Origin: Tetranychus cinnabarinus
Lineage: Eukaryota > Arthropoda > Arachnida > Trombidiformes > Tetranychidae
Length of the DNA: 64,000 nt
Reading direction: 5' to 3'
Assembly (NCBI GenBank): GCA_022266195.1
Contig: WHVY01000008.1
Coordinates: forward strand, 3,223,501 to 3,287,500
Positions 51,401-64,000 of this stretch are shown here, piece by piece. The position numbers were made by a program, and so were the translations under genes. The stretch's first letter is position 1. The number at the start of each line of letters is the position of its first letter. The notes under the pieces were generated by a model, which saw nothing but the letters and a program-made list of their open reading frames with translations, ran no database searches and was not told the origin of the DNA.

Positions 51401-54120
51401 AAGAAACAAAGTATCATTCAATCCACATTACTATTACCACTAGTGTTATCTCCATTGGTCAGCCATACTCTTTGGTGAGAACAAAAACGCGACCAATAAC
51501 TTGATCTATTTTCATCAAAAAATGACAAGTAAAACTCAACTTTCTATTCAACTTCAATTCACCTGCCACTCACCTCAAGTGTAACGCGAGAGGAGGCTCT
51601 GAGTGCACTGAGTTTGGAGGTTGACGAGAGTTTATCAGAAGAGTAAAGGCTCGTCTTGAAAGTTTGATATCAGTGGTAAACTTGAACATTGAGAACCTTT
51701 CATTGTCTTGTCTTGGCTTGTCTGGAGGAAATTAATCATTCCTCAGAGTAAACTAAAAAGTTCTGGGAATCCATTTGGAATCTAATAGACTCGAATAACT
51801 CAGAAAATCGCCGAATCTGCAAAACATTCTTTATATCTTTTGATTTTCCTACAAAAAGTTGTGTGACCCTTTGGAGTGTTGATCCAGTCACCTAACAACC
51901 CTTTAGGAGCTAGGTTAGGTTAGTCTTAGCTAACCACGTAAGTTGCTTGTGGATGGATCAATCCAATTCAACGTAAATTTTCGATCGATTTTGTTGATTC
52001 TTTTGTGGTCATAAAGTTTTCATATGAAAAGGAAAAATCTTCAAATCATGATTCAGAGAGAAAATCAGAGATTGGGATTTTTTTTGAAATTTCAATATTC
52101 TAGGGCTGGGAAGGTACAATCATGGAGTTTGGTAAAAGGTAAATCTTGTTTTCTTTTGACCCAAACCCTTATGTTTATGCGAATCAAATTCAGCTCGGAA
52201 ATGGGATTGACATTGACCGGAAGATGAATCTATTCATGGTTCAATTGGATGGATAAATGTGAATAAAACAAAAACGTAAAGTTGATGAAAGCTGAACAGT
52301 TTCAAGTATAACAAGTAAAGCAAAAGATGATGAAAGGTTGAAAGTGAGAAGAAAGGAAGTTGATGATGATGATAAACAGTTGAAACTATTAGAGTTGATG
52401 ATATCAGTAGGAAACAAAATGAAGGTTAAAATGATGAGAGTAAAGATGAAAAGGAGTAAAAACGGAAAAGAAAGAAGAAAACATTTCTTTTCTCTATCAA
52501 CAATTTATTACTATTTTACCTTCTTTTTTTCACTCATGAAAGTTCTGTTGAATCTCATGAGAATCATCAATATTTTCATCTCAATTCTATTCATTTTTTC
52601 CTCTCATCTGAAACTAAGCTTCCGGTGATGCAAACAAAACACCGAAAAAGAAGTAGAGAAAAAAAGTTGTGATAAAAGTTCGGACAAACTGATGAGATTT
52701 TTGATATAAAATGTTGCCTTTTCTGGATCAACATTCAGCTCGACGATATAATAAGATTTCCAGTCAATAATGTAATGAAATGAAAAGCCATTAGCTAATC
52801 ATATTGCGGTTATCATTATTTGTCTTTACTTACGTTACTCAGCTAATGATCATGAAATCATGTTCAATGTTTCATTTTTTGTTTTCTTTTCTTTCGTCTT
52901 TTTCCTTCAATTTTGACTCCTTTTTTTGTCATCACATCTTATCAATAATAATAACCTTCCTTTAGGGTATGATAACATGAGAATTGCGGTGATGAAAATT
53001 ATTGTTGAATATTACGTTTCCATTTTATTCTGGTCATTCAGAGGAAACATTGTTAACATTCCTTATCAAGAGTAATAAATTGCGCTCGTATTATAATGCT
53101 AAAACCAATTCATCAAAAGTAATCAACTTTTATTTTTTTGGTTAAACAAGGCAAAGAAGAAAAGTATTGGTTGATTAGTTTTTTCTTGCTGCCTGAGTCT
53201 CGAATCAGAATGTAATATGAACATGAAGATAATACAATTATATAAATATTGGTAAGCTCAAAAGTGAAACCTCAAACCCAATAGTGTCCAGTTTAACCTG
53301 GTTTCATTTTTCTTGTCCAGCTACAATCCATTTGCACAGCTTTTGCTTCATCGAGTAATCAGTGCAGTAATGCTTTGATAAAGTACCTTTAAAGGCTGGA
53401 TAAATGCAAAAATTGAGATAACATTAAAGCTTTCAGATTTCTGCTAGTGATGAGTTTAGGTGACAATTTTGTTGGTAAAAAGGTATTTCGATCAAATCAA
53501 TTGTCTATCTCTTATCAGTTTACTGTCAAAATATTAATGCAATGTAACTTGATAAAGGATCGTCAAACTTGGGGTCAAAAACTATTGAGTTTGGCGAATC
53601 GAAAATAGCCTTCGCTAAACGTTTTAAGAAATTGTTTTTACGCTTTAAATGAGTTAGCAGGGATCGGGCAAGGAAATTCATGAACTTAGTGATTATTGGG
53701 TTTGGTTTCGTACAGGGCTATTCAGCCTTATTTACTTCATGTTTTATTCAATCTTTCACGAGCTAAGCAGGTTACTTATGTTTGAACTGTATGCTATGGA
53801 GAATTGAAAAACAATTGTTTCAAAGTTTCAATATCATTTAAGGTCATTCGTTCACTTGACCTCCAAACCACCTGCAAGTCAATTTTGAGTAGTAATACAT
53901 ACTTTCATGATTATATTGATAAAATATGAGGAAAATATGAATAGCTGCAGAAAACATAAGTCAAATTTTGGTTTTCGTTTGGTATAATTCCGCAGATTTG
54001 ATCTCTCAAGGGCATTCAAGTTCGTTATTTGACCTCTAAGTGACTGAAGAAATTTTTTAAGTGCACTAACTCTTTCCGATTTTGCTTGTTAATTAAGTAT
54101 TATTTAACTAGCTGCAACGA

Positions 54121-54158
54121 GAAGTTGTATGATTTACTATGTTTTATCATATAACTTC
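54121..54158. repeat. Hairpin-forming inverted repeat
   Basis: GAAGTTGTATGAT at 54121-54133 pairs with ATCATATAACTTC at 54146-54158; 12 of 13 positions are Watson-Crick (the other is a G-T wobble) around a 12-base loop. Confidence 0.6.
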
Positions 54159-55769
54159 GAGTCTTCGAGTGATCATTTCTTGTCATATTAGATCAGTCAA
54201 TGTTCGCCCTCTAAAAGCCAATTATCACTGACTCACCGTAAGTCGAATCAACTCTTTAGATAGTTTTTCCTAACCATTTTTGCCATTCCCTCAAGATAAT
54301 CCGACAATGACATTATTTTGATTCACACAACACAGATTATGAGCAATTCACTGATTCGCCATAAACTGGACCCTCTTTGTACATAAGCCGTTTAACCTGA
54401 AATCATTACTTTCATTAATTACTTTCAACTTGATCCAACTCATTACTGTACCTGGTTTCGCCTCATAAACCTAGAAGCAATTTTGACCCTTTACATCAAA
54501 GATTTTGACCCTTTTTATCTTCAATGCATTACCATAAGAATCATCCTTCAGGCAATCAATCTTTATAATTTTCTTGCACTTCTTACAAGGCCATTTGCAT
54601 ACCTCTGATCAGAGTAGACTCAAAGATCGCCTCTCAATGTCCGACCATACAAACCATACAAAGCAAAACAACACTTTCATCAATCCATCTGAAAGATTCT
54701 CGGAACATCCAACAATATCAATATAATGAAGATGAAAGATGGAAAGATTATTACGATTCTTGTTGCTAGATTGAAGCAAAAAAAGGATTGATATTGTGAC
54801 CTTAGGCCATAATTGGCGTTTATCTTCAAGAATGGTTGACAGTTATATTTGCTTCTCATTTCTCATGAGATACTGACGATGATAATGATGATTAGAGATA
54901 AGGAATGATTATATGGATGGTTAAGAAGGATTTCTCTTATTAGTTTTATATAATAACTTGTCATGAGAAGTGTTATAACAAGGTAATAAAAAGATAAACC
55001 AGTGAGAAGAAGAAGAAGATGACGATGATGAAAAGATGGAAAAGACAGAAAAAAAGGAAGAAAAAAATGAATGAAAAGATTGTGATAGAAGTTCTTGGTG
55101 TGATGTAGATGATGAAGGGAAAAAGATTGAGAATGGAAAGACATAATAATAATAAAAATAGCAATAATAATAACGATAATAATATGAGTAAGTTTAACTT
55201 TTTTTCTGCTTTTGTTGCTGTTTACTGTTTGTTGTTGTTGCTGCAACATGTTTTCATATTCGAGATTCATTATTGAACACTTTTCCCTGTTTTTATGTAA
55301 CGAGCAAATGAATATTAACTTTGCAAACGTTCAAGTAATGCTTAAGTCAATGTGCATTATTGATTGGAAATGGGTGAAAATAAGAGTTTTCTTGTGACGA
55401 TTAAACTCAGTATGAATTGAACTTTTTTTTATTTCTTTCTTGTACTTTTATTGTAATGATAATGATAATCATCATGAAATTGTAAAGACTTGTTTTTGTT
55501 TGCTTTTCATTATTCAAGTTTACTCAATGATCATTTTGATGATTTTCATTTGATGCTCTTTCAATCAAGTGAATCGCCATTTTTCAAGTTGTATTTCAAC
55601 GAGAAAACTGAGAAAGGATGAAAAGACCGGATTTAGTGAATGAGAATAATGAGAAATGGAAAAGAAAAGATTTTGTTTTTTCTCTCATTCTCTCTCATTC
55701 TCAAAAGAAGCTTTTTCTTGGATGAAAAAATGAGCAGATAACGGAAGATGGAAAAATATGAGGATGAGT

Positions 55770-55786
55770 GGAGAGAGAGAGAGAGA
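55770..55786. repeat. (GA)n microsatellite
   Basis: About eight GA units. Seen directly. Confidence 0.8.
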
Positions 55787-56263
55787 AAAGGATAGAGAAA
55801 CGATCTAAATCATCATTTTGTTGAATAAAAATGATATTTTGTCTTCTTTGATCTGTTGATCAACCCAAAAAAATATCATTCCAAGCAACATTTTGTGTCT
55901 CATTGGTAAAGGTAAAATCATTCAAGTCAAGTGTGAAGCAAAAAACGTTGAAGAAGATACAGGTGATACAGTAATGGTGTTGAAGAAAGATGATGCAAAA
56001 GATGAAAATAATGTCAACTTGGAATTCCAGACTCAGCGTTTAGAGTTTGAACAGAAATGAAGAGCTGTCTTAATGATATGAAACTCAAAATGATGTTGTG
56101 ATGATAAAGGCAATTATATCAAAAAGATATTAGTGATAATCACACAGACAAAGAGACACTCATTGAGCAAATGTGATCCTAAAAGAGTGACTTGCTAGGT
56201 TGAGAGGCTTAACACCACCAGCCTAGTCAGATGGTATAGACCGATAACTGCAACGACCATAAA

Positions 56264-56306
56264 ATGATGATGATAATGATGATGGTGATGATGATGATGA
56301 TGATGA
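56264..56306. repeat. (GAT)n microsatellite
   Basis: About fourteen GAT units with one AAT and one GGT interruption. Confidence 0.85.
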
Positions 56307-59300
56307 ATGGATGAGGAAAACCATGATGAAAATGATCTAGCAGATAATGAAGATGACAGAGACGATCGATATGAAGAAAAGATGATGCAAATGAAGTATG
56401 AAGAAGGCCCTTGTTGAGTTTACTTCGATGGGTAAAGACTGACACTGTTAGGTTGTGAGATTCATCATTGTTAAGCCTAATGAGACTTGGCAATGATGAG
56501 TTTTGCAATTTGCAATGAAAAGGTTAATGCTAAAATAAAGCAAAAAATAAATTCCAAATAATATTAATAACATGAGATTTGTCTGGTCATAATCATTCCG
56601 AAGTTGATGGATTTAAATTCATTCAAATGTTTTTTTCTAGACATCGGTTTAAATGTTTGAATAGATCAACCTTTAACCATGAGATTGATGATGATGAGAC
56701 AATTACAGAGTCTGGAATGTTGCATGACCAAATGAGAATAGAGATGAGTTTTGTTTTTATCTCTTCCCATTAGATTTATGTGTATTTGCTCAGTTTAATT
56801 TTACTTTTTTGGTCCTTTGTCCAAACAAATAAAAATAATGAAAGTAATGGAAAACTTTGCAAGGCAAAATGTCACCATATTTAACATTTAAACGTTATTA
56901 TCAACAGTTCGTTACAATATTTTTTTATAGTCTTCACTACAAAGTTGACAATAAATGATGATAATAACAAATTTCAAGTGGATCAACATAATTGCTTTCC
57001 ACGATTAAATTTGACAGCAAATTTTCAAGTCGTTTCATCCACGTTTACAAAATGACTTTCATCAACATTGGAGTTTCAATTTTGAGCTGAAAAAGTTTCT
57101 CCTTCATTTTAACCTCAACATTGTTTTTATTTGCTTGTTTGTTTTCATTTATCGAATGTCAGTTTTGGATCGATCGATTCTCAATATCAATCAAGTAACA
57201 ATCAAAATTTTTGATTAAAAAAGTTTATTTTCACTAATTTTCGTTCACTTCAGTGTAAAATTTTCTCAGCTCAAATGCCTTCAGACATTTTCAACATTAG
57301 ATTTTGCTCGACAATTTAACATGATTTATCAACTGAAAAATGTAATGAAATCATCAATCAAATTATTGATCAAGTTGAATTAGAAATTCAATTTTTCCAT
57401 TGATACATCTGAATAACGACGAGGAGTTCGTCTTCATGATTAATATTTTCAATGAAATTTCCGGCTTTTTCTCAATAAACTGAAGGGAAAATTGAATGCG
57501 ATTTCAGGGAAACTAAATTGGTAAGCTGAGATAAATTGAATTCAATTGCAACATTAACTGATTGAATTGCAATTGGCCAACAGTTGATTGAGAATTTCCA
57601 ATAAAAGAGAAGATTAACTGTTAATCTGTATCATTAATGAATAACATGAAGAGCTAACCAGAGTTGGAAGCCATTGATGGTGAATGAAATTTACTGGAAA
57701 GGTAAAATTGAGAAGAAGAAAAGATTTGATAGAGTGATTTTCATGAGTGAGAATGGATTTAATTTATATCAACGGGTTGAGTTAATGCTGATTAGTTGAG
57801 GTTTAAAGAGCAATCATGGTGGCAACTCTTGAGGTTAATCAAAATTTAGCGTTGAAGAATGATTTGGATGCAAAAAAATCATGCAAATGTTTCACCGCCA
57901 TCATCATTATCGTTTGCATTTCACTTTGCCATAAAGGATAATAGCCGATCCCATAGAGATTTTACCTCCTCATCGTTTTCATCAATTTTGTACGATTTTA
58001 GTGCACATTTAGGACTACAATATTGCGGAAAAGGCTTTTAATCAGGCTCATGGATCGTGAGACGCAATCAAAAAAATCAAAGCAATATAAAGCGTTTTCA
58101 TAGGATAAATCGCTTAGTTTTGCACCTTTAACCTGCTGGCTTCTCTAAGTCTACCTGTGGAGGAATCAGTTTACCCAGAGTGCCACCTCAAATCAGCTCC
58201 AGTTTTCGCTGATCCTACTCCCAGTCACAATGTTAATCAATGCTTTTTTGGAAAGATTTTTTTATCTTTTCCAATGATAAAAATTCTGAGCATCTAACAA
58301 ACTCAACCGATCTGAAAAATTTTGACCTTCGATTGTCATTTAGAGGTCAAATAACTGAATGACCTTGAAACTTAAGATTTATGACTCTTCAATCTTGAAA
58401 ATTCTGCGATCTGATGTCATCGAGATATGACTTCTGGTTCAAAAGTTATTAGCACAAACGAGCGTCATGAAATTATCTTTAATTTGATCACCTTGATCAT
58501 AATAAGCATTTTCTTCATCATTTTTATCCAACCCTTTAACTTTGGTAAGGCTGGCATCGATGAATAACTCAACATAACAAAGTCACTGTTACCGGTTAAA
58601 AGAAGTCTCAATGATAGCCTTTTGTCTGTTAGACTTTCATCAATTTTCACTCTTTCCCTCTCTCATTGCATTCAGTTTTTTGTTTTTATCTAAAAATTAA
58701 TGAAAATTCTGATGAGAAAGCAAACGAAAAAAAGAGTTAATTTGGTAAAATAAAAATGTAAGGTTATATCAACTTTAATCTAATTATTGCGATCATCTGA
58801 AATGACAATCTCTTTGCCATCATATCATACCATGATATGACAGCATAAAAAGGCAATAACAAACTTGTAAACAGAAAAAAATCGAAACCATTTACGATTT
58901 TTTCTCAGTTATTTTCAATGACGACAACTTTATATACTTTGTATAATTTTCCTTCACCCTTTTAAAATGAACTTTTTTTCTCAACCAATGTTCTACTTCC
59001 CTGAAAATTAAAAGCAGATACAGTGAATAATGAATCACAAAAATGACGAACAAGTTGACAATCAGTCTTTTCTTTCAGCTTGCAATCTGATCAAGCTGAC
59101 AATTGCTGTTTACCAATGAAAATGGATTGCCCAAACTCCCAGTAAAAGGGAAGGATAAAGGTTGGAATTGCGCAAAATTTTCGAATTTCGTCATTTTCTT
59201 TTGCTTTTTTCCTCTAAACAAACCTTTTCTTGCTAAAATACAAATGAATTACTGAACAAAGTGACAAAAGTTAGGCAAATTATAATGAGCAAAGAGCGAG

Positions 59301-62300
59301 CAAAAAAGAAAAAGTAAATTCAATTCAATTATTATTGAATCAAATTTGTATTCAAAGTTACTTTTCGTTTATTACCTTAACTTGAACAAGATTTGCTATC
59401 ATTAATGTCAACATTAACATCGTTATTATCATTATTATTGTTATTCCATGAATTTGATATTTTACTTTCTTCGGTTGATTTGTATTAACAGGAAATTGGC
59501 TCAAGATACGGTTTAACATGATCTAGGTATTCATGGGAAACCTTGATATTGAGTTGCTTCTAATGGGACTTGATATCATGTCAAGGTTTAACACAATAAT
59601 GGGAGTGAAAATTGTGATATCACTGGGAGTGAAATCGAATGGATTGAGATAAATATTGCTCTGAATAGAGAACGAATGTTAACACTTGCAACATTAATTG
59701 TTGAGATTATTTCAGCTGTGAAATGTTTTCGGAAATGTTTAGTTAATTGATATTCATCTTGGCATCAATTTCATTTACATTGCTTTATTGCAATACAACT
59801 GTTAATGGTTGCAATTGTGTTCAAATTGAGAGTTCAAGATAAACAATAAATCAGATAAACTAGATTTTTTTTGGAAAAAAGTTGAAAATCGAAATCGACT
59901 TTTAAAGGTTAAACTTTTTCTGTAAATTTCATGATCAGGAATAGAATTGATGATTCGATGAAGAAAATTTTTGAATCAATATTTTGCAACATTTTTTCTT
60001 TTCTCCAGATGCTGAACACATCAGATTTGTATTGTTTACCTATTCAATCAATTATTTGTTCATCTTGATCATTGATTGTATTAACACTGATTATAATGAT
60101 GATAAGAAGAGAGATTCCAGTCTTTAGCGTCAACACAAATCGGGAAACATGTGAATGTGGATTGGAACAAGATGATGAAAGATGAAGATGAAAAGGTAAA
60201 GGAAATGATTTTTGTTGATATTGAGGTTATCATGAGAATTCCAATGATTTTTATTAATGATAATGAACATTTTCACTTTACTGTGCAGTTTATTTTTACT
60301 CTCGTCTATTTACATTTGGATGTACAAGTGAACGATTCGAGGAAAAAGTAAAGAGTATAAAATCAAAGTTGAGCTTGATAAGAAGATATAACTTAGTTAG
60401 CGATCAAAGAAGGTCTTGCAAGTCAGTAAAGGGTTGAATTTGAAAAGAAGAAAATCAAGAGAAAAAAACGAAAACGATTTAACCCTTAAACTAACTTCGT
60501 TCAACTCCAAGTTTTGATTAGCAATGAAATTACAAGATTAGCCAGAAACTTCAAGATTACTTTTTCCTTGATTCCTCAGTAATTTCAAAAAACTTCATGA
60601 AAATAATTTACTTCAACATTTCTTCTCGTAAAAATCAAGTTTCAAAACAAATTCATCGCTCAGTTTCAAATCTCATTCTCGAAAAGTTGCAATTTTCCTT
60701 CAACAGATAATCTTCCTTGTTGGATTCAAGCTTGCAATCGAAGAGAATTTTTTCCAAAAAAACGAATTCGAGTTTTGTTTTACTAACAAATTGATCAATG
60801 GTTAAACATAACTTAATGTTGACTGTTTCATGGTTGGTTGGGTTGATTAAAGTCATGAAAAATGATAAATTTAACATGAGAATAATATTGATTAATATAA
60901 TCAATCCTGAAAGGTGAAGACTATAATAGACGTTTCATTTCCACTTTTATTGTTATTATCAAAGGTATTTTGTGAAGAGAGGGAAAAATGATGTTTTAAT
61001 GTTAATCAATATTAAAGGACAAAAAGTGAGTTGAAAGTGAAATGCAAGAAAACATTTTTAGTATCAGATGAAGAGTAAAATATGTTTCAATATTAGAAAA
61101 TTGTTCTTTGGAATCAATTAATCTTTACAACTGATTCTCATTAATCAAATGGTTGAACATTTTTTTTCTGAATAAAGATGATTCTGGTTAATTAATAAAG
61201 CAAATCGTACTGTTCAATTTTTTCTCAAAATTCATTTTATTTGAACAAATAGTTGATGTTTTTCAACTTTTCATCGCCTTTTGTCGTCGGTTAAAATTGT
61301 TGAGATTCTTGTTTGACTTTGTTTTTTTTCCTTGGTTCATGTTGTTTGTTTCAAGATTAATGGATGAAGGAAATGAGACAAGAAAATGTTGAAGAGAAAA
61401 AAATGAGTCAAGATAAATGATGATGGAAATGATGATAGAAAAGGACAAAAGAGAGAAAAAAATGATTCAACCAGAATTCATGGTTAAACAAGATTCAAAT
61501 GTTTTATGGTTTTTAGTTTGAAATAAACACTCCAAGTGCTGGGAGTGAAAAGCGAAAAAAAGTTAATTTCGTTAATCAATTTGAAATGAAGTCTCAACCT
61601 TTCCATGTATCGATTGGCAGTCTTTTTTAATGCTAATAATAACCATCTTAAGGGAAGGAAAAAGTTGTCTTTTCAGTGTAATATAAACGCTTTTCTTGGT
61701 TCACCTTTTTTTGCCATAAAGCAGCTCATTACCGTAAAAATAGTGGAAAATATTAGTGATGATGAAAAAAGATGAGGAAGAAGGAAAAAAAAGAGTTTCT
61801 CATCTTTACTCTTATTATCTCCTTTTGACTCTGGAAATTTTCTTGAAACACTTTTTTTCTCTTTTTGTGCTCTTCTTCCAGATAACTAATATTATTTCAA
61901 GTGTTGTGATTGAAGTTTTTTTTTCTCTCCTCAGTCTGCAACTTTCTCGCTGCCTTTTCTTCACCTACATGAAATCAGGGAAAATCAGGAAAAGGTAGAA
62001 AAAAGTGAGAACAGAAATTAAACTTGCATGACTGATAATTATGAATTTTGGGAAATTCTGAGTGAATGCGAATCTTTTTTTCTCCCAACTTCATTTTCTT
62101 GCTTCTTCTGTCAGGTAATGAGCCTTGCAGTTGCTTGCTGTTTCACGAGTGAACTTGTTGGATGGAAATGAGTGAAAGGTGAATTGGGTTTGCTTTTTGG
62201 GACTGGAAATGGGTAAAGAGAGTGAAAATAGATGAGTTTGGTTTGAGGTTGATGAAGGTAGATGAAGATACAAAAGGATATTTGTCAAAATTTGACAGGT

Positions 62301-63254
62301 TAAAAGCTAGGGATGGTAAAAGGTTGAGTGGGAGTTGAGGTGGTAAAAGGATGATTGGAATGGCGAATCAACTTTGATGAATATCATTCGTTTTTTTTGT
62401 TGTTTTCTGCCTTTTCTTCTCTTCCTTTTCATGTTCTGTCCCTTTTCTCTGACCTTGCTGAGTAAAGCAGAAATTGGATGCTCTGAAGATGATGAGCTAT
62501 GGTAAACATGGCAAACATGGTTAAATATTGAATTATAAAGAAGAAAAGTTTTCAAAATTCGATTCTCAGAGTTGCTATGAATAATGATTATTTCACAATC
62601 ACTATTTATGAAGTTTAAATTATGGATCATGAAATGAATATCATGAACAGATTCATGTTTTTATATTCAATTGGTTTACTGTTTACTTGGTTAATGAGAT
62701 TTCATTTTTACATGCTTTATGTTTGTGCTTTTTTAGTGTTCAGTTTCTTTGGTCATAATCGTTATTCAGGATGAAAAATGGTTTTGAAATGTTGGAATGA
62801 AATAAATGCTGGAACAATGGAATTCGCAATTAATTTGGATTAATCATGATGAGATTAAAATAATTAGTAATTCAAACTTTTCAGTTTTAAGTTTTTTTGC
62901 ACTCATTCCTCATTACAAAGCATTCACTCTTATTGAGGTTAATTTTGGTCATCTTCATCATTCTCATTGGTTCAAATTTTTTCCCTAGTTTTAAAAGTTG
63001 ATGAATTTCTGTTGAGATTACAAAGAATTAATTAATTAAGTTGTTTTTAATTTGTCTTTTCACATCATTTGAGCATTTATTTCCAGACAAACAAAGATTT
63101 CAATTAAAAAAATCATTTGCTTTAAACATTCATAACCTGAATGAAAACCTTTCACCTTTCAGTCACTGAGATTGCAAGCTACTGCTCAGTCACAGCAACT
63201 TGTCTCAATAATACGAAATAACCTGATGAATAGCAAGCTTTGGACAAGCCTTTG

Positions 63255-63280
63255 CCTAACCTAACCTTACCTAACCTAAC
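63255..63280. repeat. Short interstitial (CCTAA)n tract
   Basis: Five CCTAA units, the middle one CCTTA, which is the complement of the arthropod telomere repeat TTAGG. Only 26 bp long and far from any visible chromosome end. Confidence 0.6.
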
Positions 63281-64000
63281 TTTGAACCTTTAATCATTTT
63301 TAACAGCCTAAGTCAATCATGACTAAGGTTCAAATTCATAAACGAGTCAAATCTTCAAAGCACTACCTTTGATATGAAGCAGGGTTTGTTAAACTTTGAC
63401 TCAGACCTGTTGTTAAATTTGACTTGTGATACATTGAACGTCACAAGTTTTTGTTACTTAAACATTGATTTTCGTGGCTTCGAAGGCTTAACTGTGTTTG
63501 GAATAAATTGCTCAGGTAACAAAATGTAATGGGCAAACAAATTTCAATTGTAAACAAGTCAACAATTGCATATTTAGTGAGTTAATTAACCAGATATTGA
63601 ATTGTAAATTAAGTTTACGATCAAATCAACTTCGAACATTGAGTAAGCCAATTACATGAATAAACATTAGCTATCATAAAATATGGCTCATCTTAGCCCA
63701 GGATAAGTTTATAAATCGTTTTTGCCGATAAAATTATTCAACTTGAGTTAACCTACAAGCTGATCTTGTTTCAAAGCCATTTCTCATCAAGTAAAACAAG
63801 ACATTAATCTTGGTCTAATCCATTACCAATTGATGTCTAGTTGGTTTTAACAAGCGATCGCTAAATTTACTTTGACATTTGACTATTCATCACAGAAGCA
63901 TAACCAATGCAAACAATTCGTCACAATTAACCACTGACAACGGACAACCAGCCTTTCCTGGACTAAATCCCAGTCAAATTGAGCATCTCGCATCATTCAC

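Larger units (their letters stand above)
33634..64000 (-). other. Probable single large mAChR intron (or gene desert)
   Basis: The receptor exon ending at 33633 must have an upstream partner ending in phase 2 and encoding TM3-DRY. No minus-strand open frame of 60 or more codons to the right resembles receptor TM1-TM3, and I found no conserved protein on either strand here. The simplest reading is one intron of over 30 kb with the 5' exons outside the window. The sequence is rich in GAAAAG/CTTTTC words and simple repeats. Small coding or non-coding exons could be missed by eye. Confidence 0.5.

Noticed and set aside
54863..55270. 135-codon minus-strand frame with poly-Gln and poly-Ile/Leu/His
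   Set aside because: Composed of simple CAA, ATT and CTT-type repeats; no recognisable domain or splice context.
58821..58839. Short palindrome CATATCAT...ATGATATG
   Set aside because: An 8-bp AT-rich palindrome is expected by chance in this composition.
62307..62630. 107-codon minus-strand frame
   Set aside because: Low-complexity Ser/Lys/Arg sequence in the intronic desert without support.
1..64000. tRNA, rRNA, CRISPR, prokaryotic operons and viral sequences
   Set aside because: I looked for tRNA box-B-like words, direct-repeat arrays and viral polymerase or capsid motifs and saw none; the window is plainly eukaryotic. A tRNA scan would be the decisive check for tRNA genes.

Overview
This window looks like nuclear DNA from a small arthropod, most likely a chelicerate and probably an acariform mite. 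The DNA is strongly AT-rich, introns in the conserved genes are short (mostly 60-170 bp) with GT..AG ends, and the conserved proteins are metazoan. The muscarinic receptor is of the arthropod A-type. The group assignment is inference; no rRNA or mitochondrial marker is present.

Layout. Positions 1-24,800 are gene-dense. PIGC (GPI-anchor synthesis) runs off the left edge on the minus strand and sits head to head with a complete ten-exon ERCC6/CSB gene (transcription-coupled repair ATPase). Next come TMEM222 (4 exons, plus) and a small glycine-rich secreted protein (minus). From 12.3 to 20.1 kb lies a cluster of secreted-protein genes. Three are paralogues of an unrecognised family with ten conserved cysteines and the same four-exon structure (two plus, one inverted). 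Between them is an unrelated secreted precursor with a possible dibasic processing site. RBM17/SPF45 (splicing factor, 3 exons, plus) is followed by a convergent, unrecognised single-exon gene with a proline-rich tail.

From 26.6 kb rightward the only gene I can support is an A-type muscarinic acetylcholine receptor on the minus strand. Exons for intracellular loop 2 through the C-terminus are at 26.6-33.6 kb. The exons for transmembrane segments 1-3 were not found, so they probably lie beyond 64,000, which would make most of 33.6-64 kb one intron over 30 kb long. This stretch holds simple repeats, a degenerate minisatellite, short dispersed motifs, a hairpin, a short telomere-like tract and one unexplained 217-codon open frame. 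A MITE-like element with about 55-bp terminal inverted repeats lies in the preceding 4.1-kb receptor intron.

The genes do not form a pathway: the window mixes housekeeping genes (PIGC, ERCC6, TMEM222, RBM17), a neuronal receptor and a lineage-specific secreted cluster. The best candidates for something undescribed are the ten-cysteine family and the neighbouring secreted precursor. All exon joins were made by eye from reading frame, splice signals and remembered family similarity; no searches were run.
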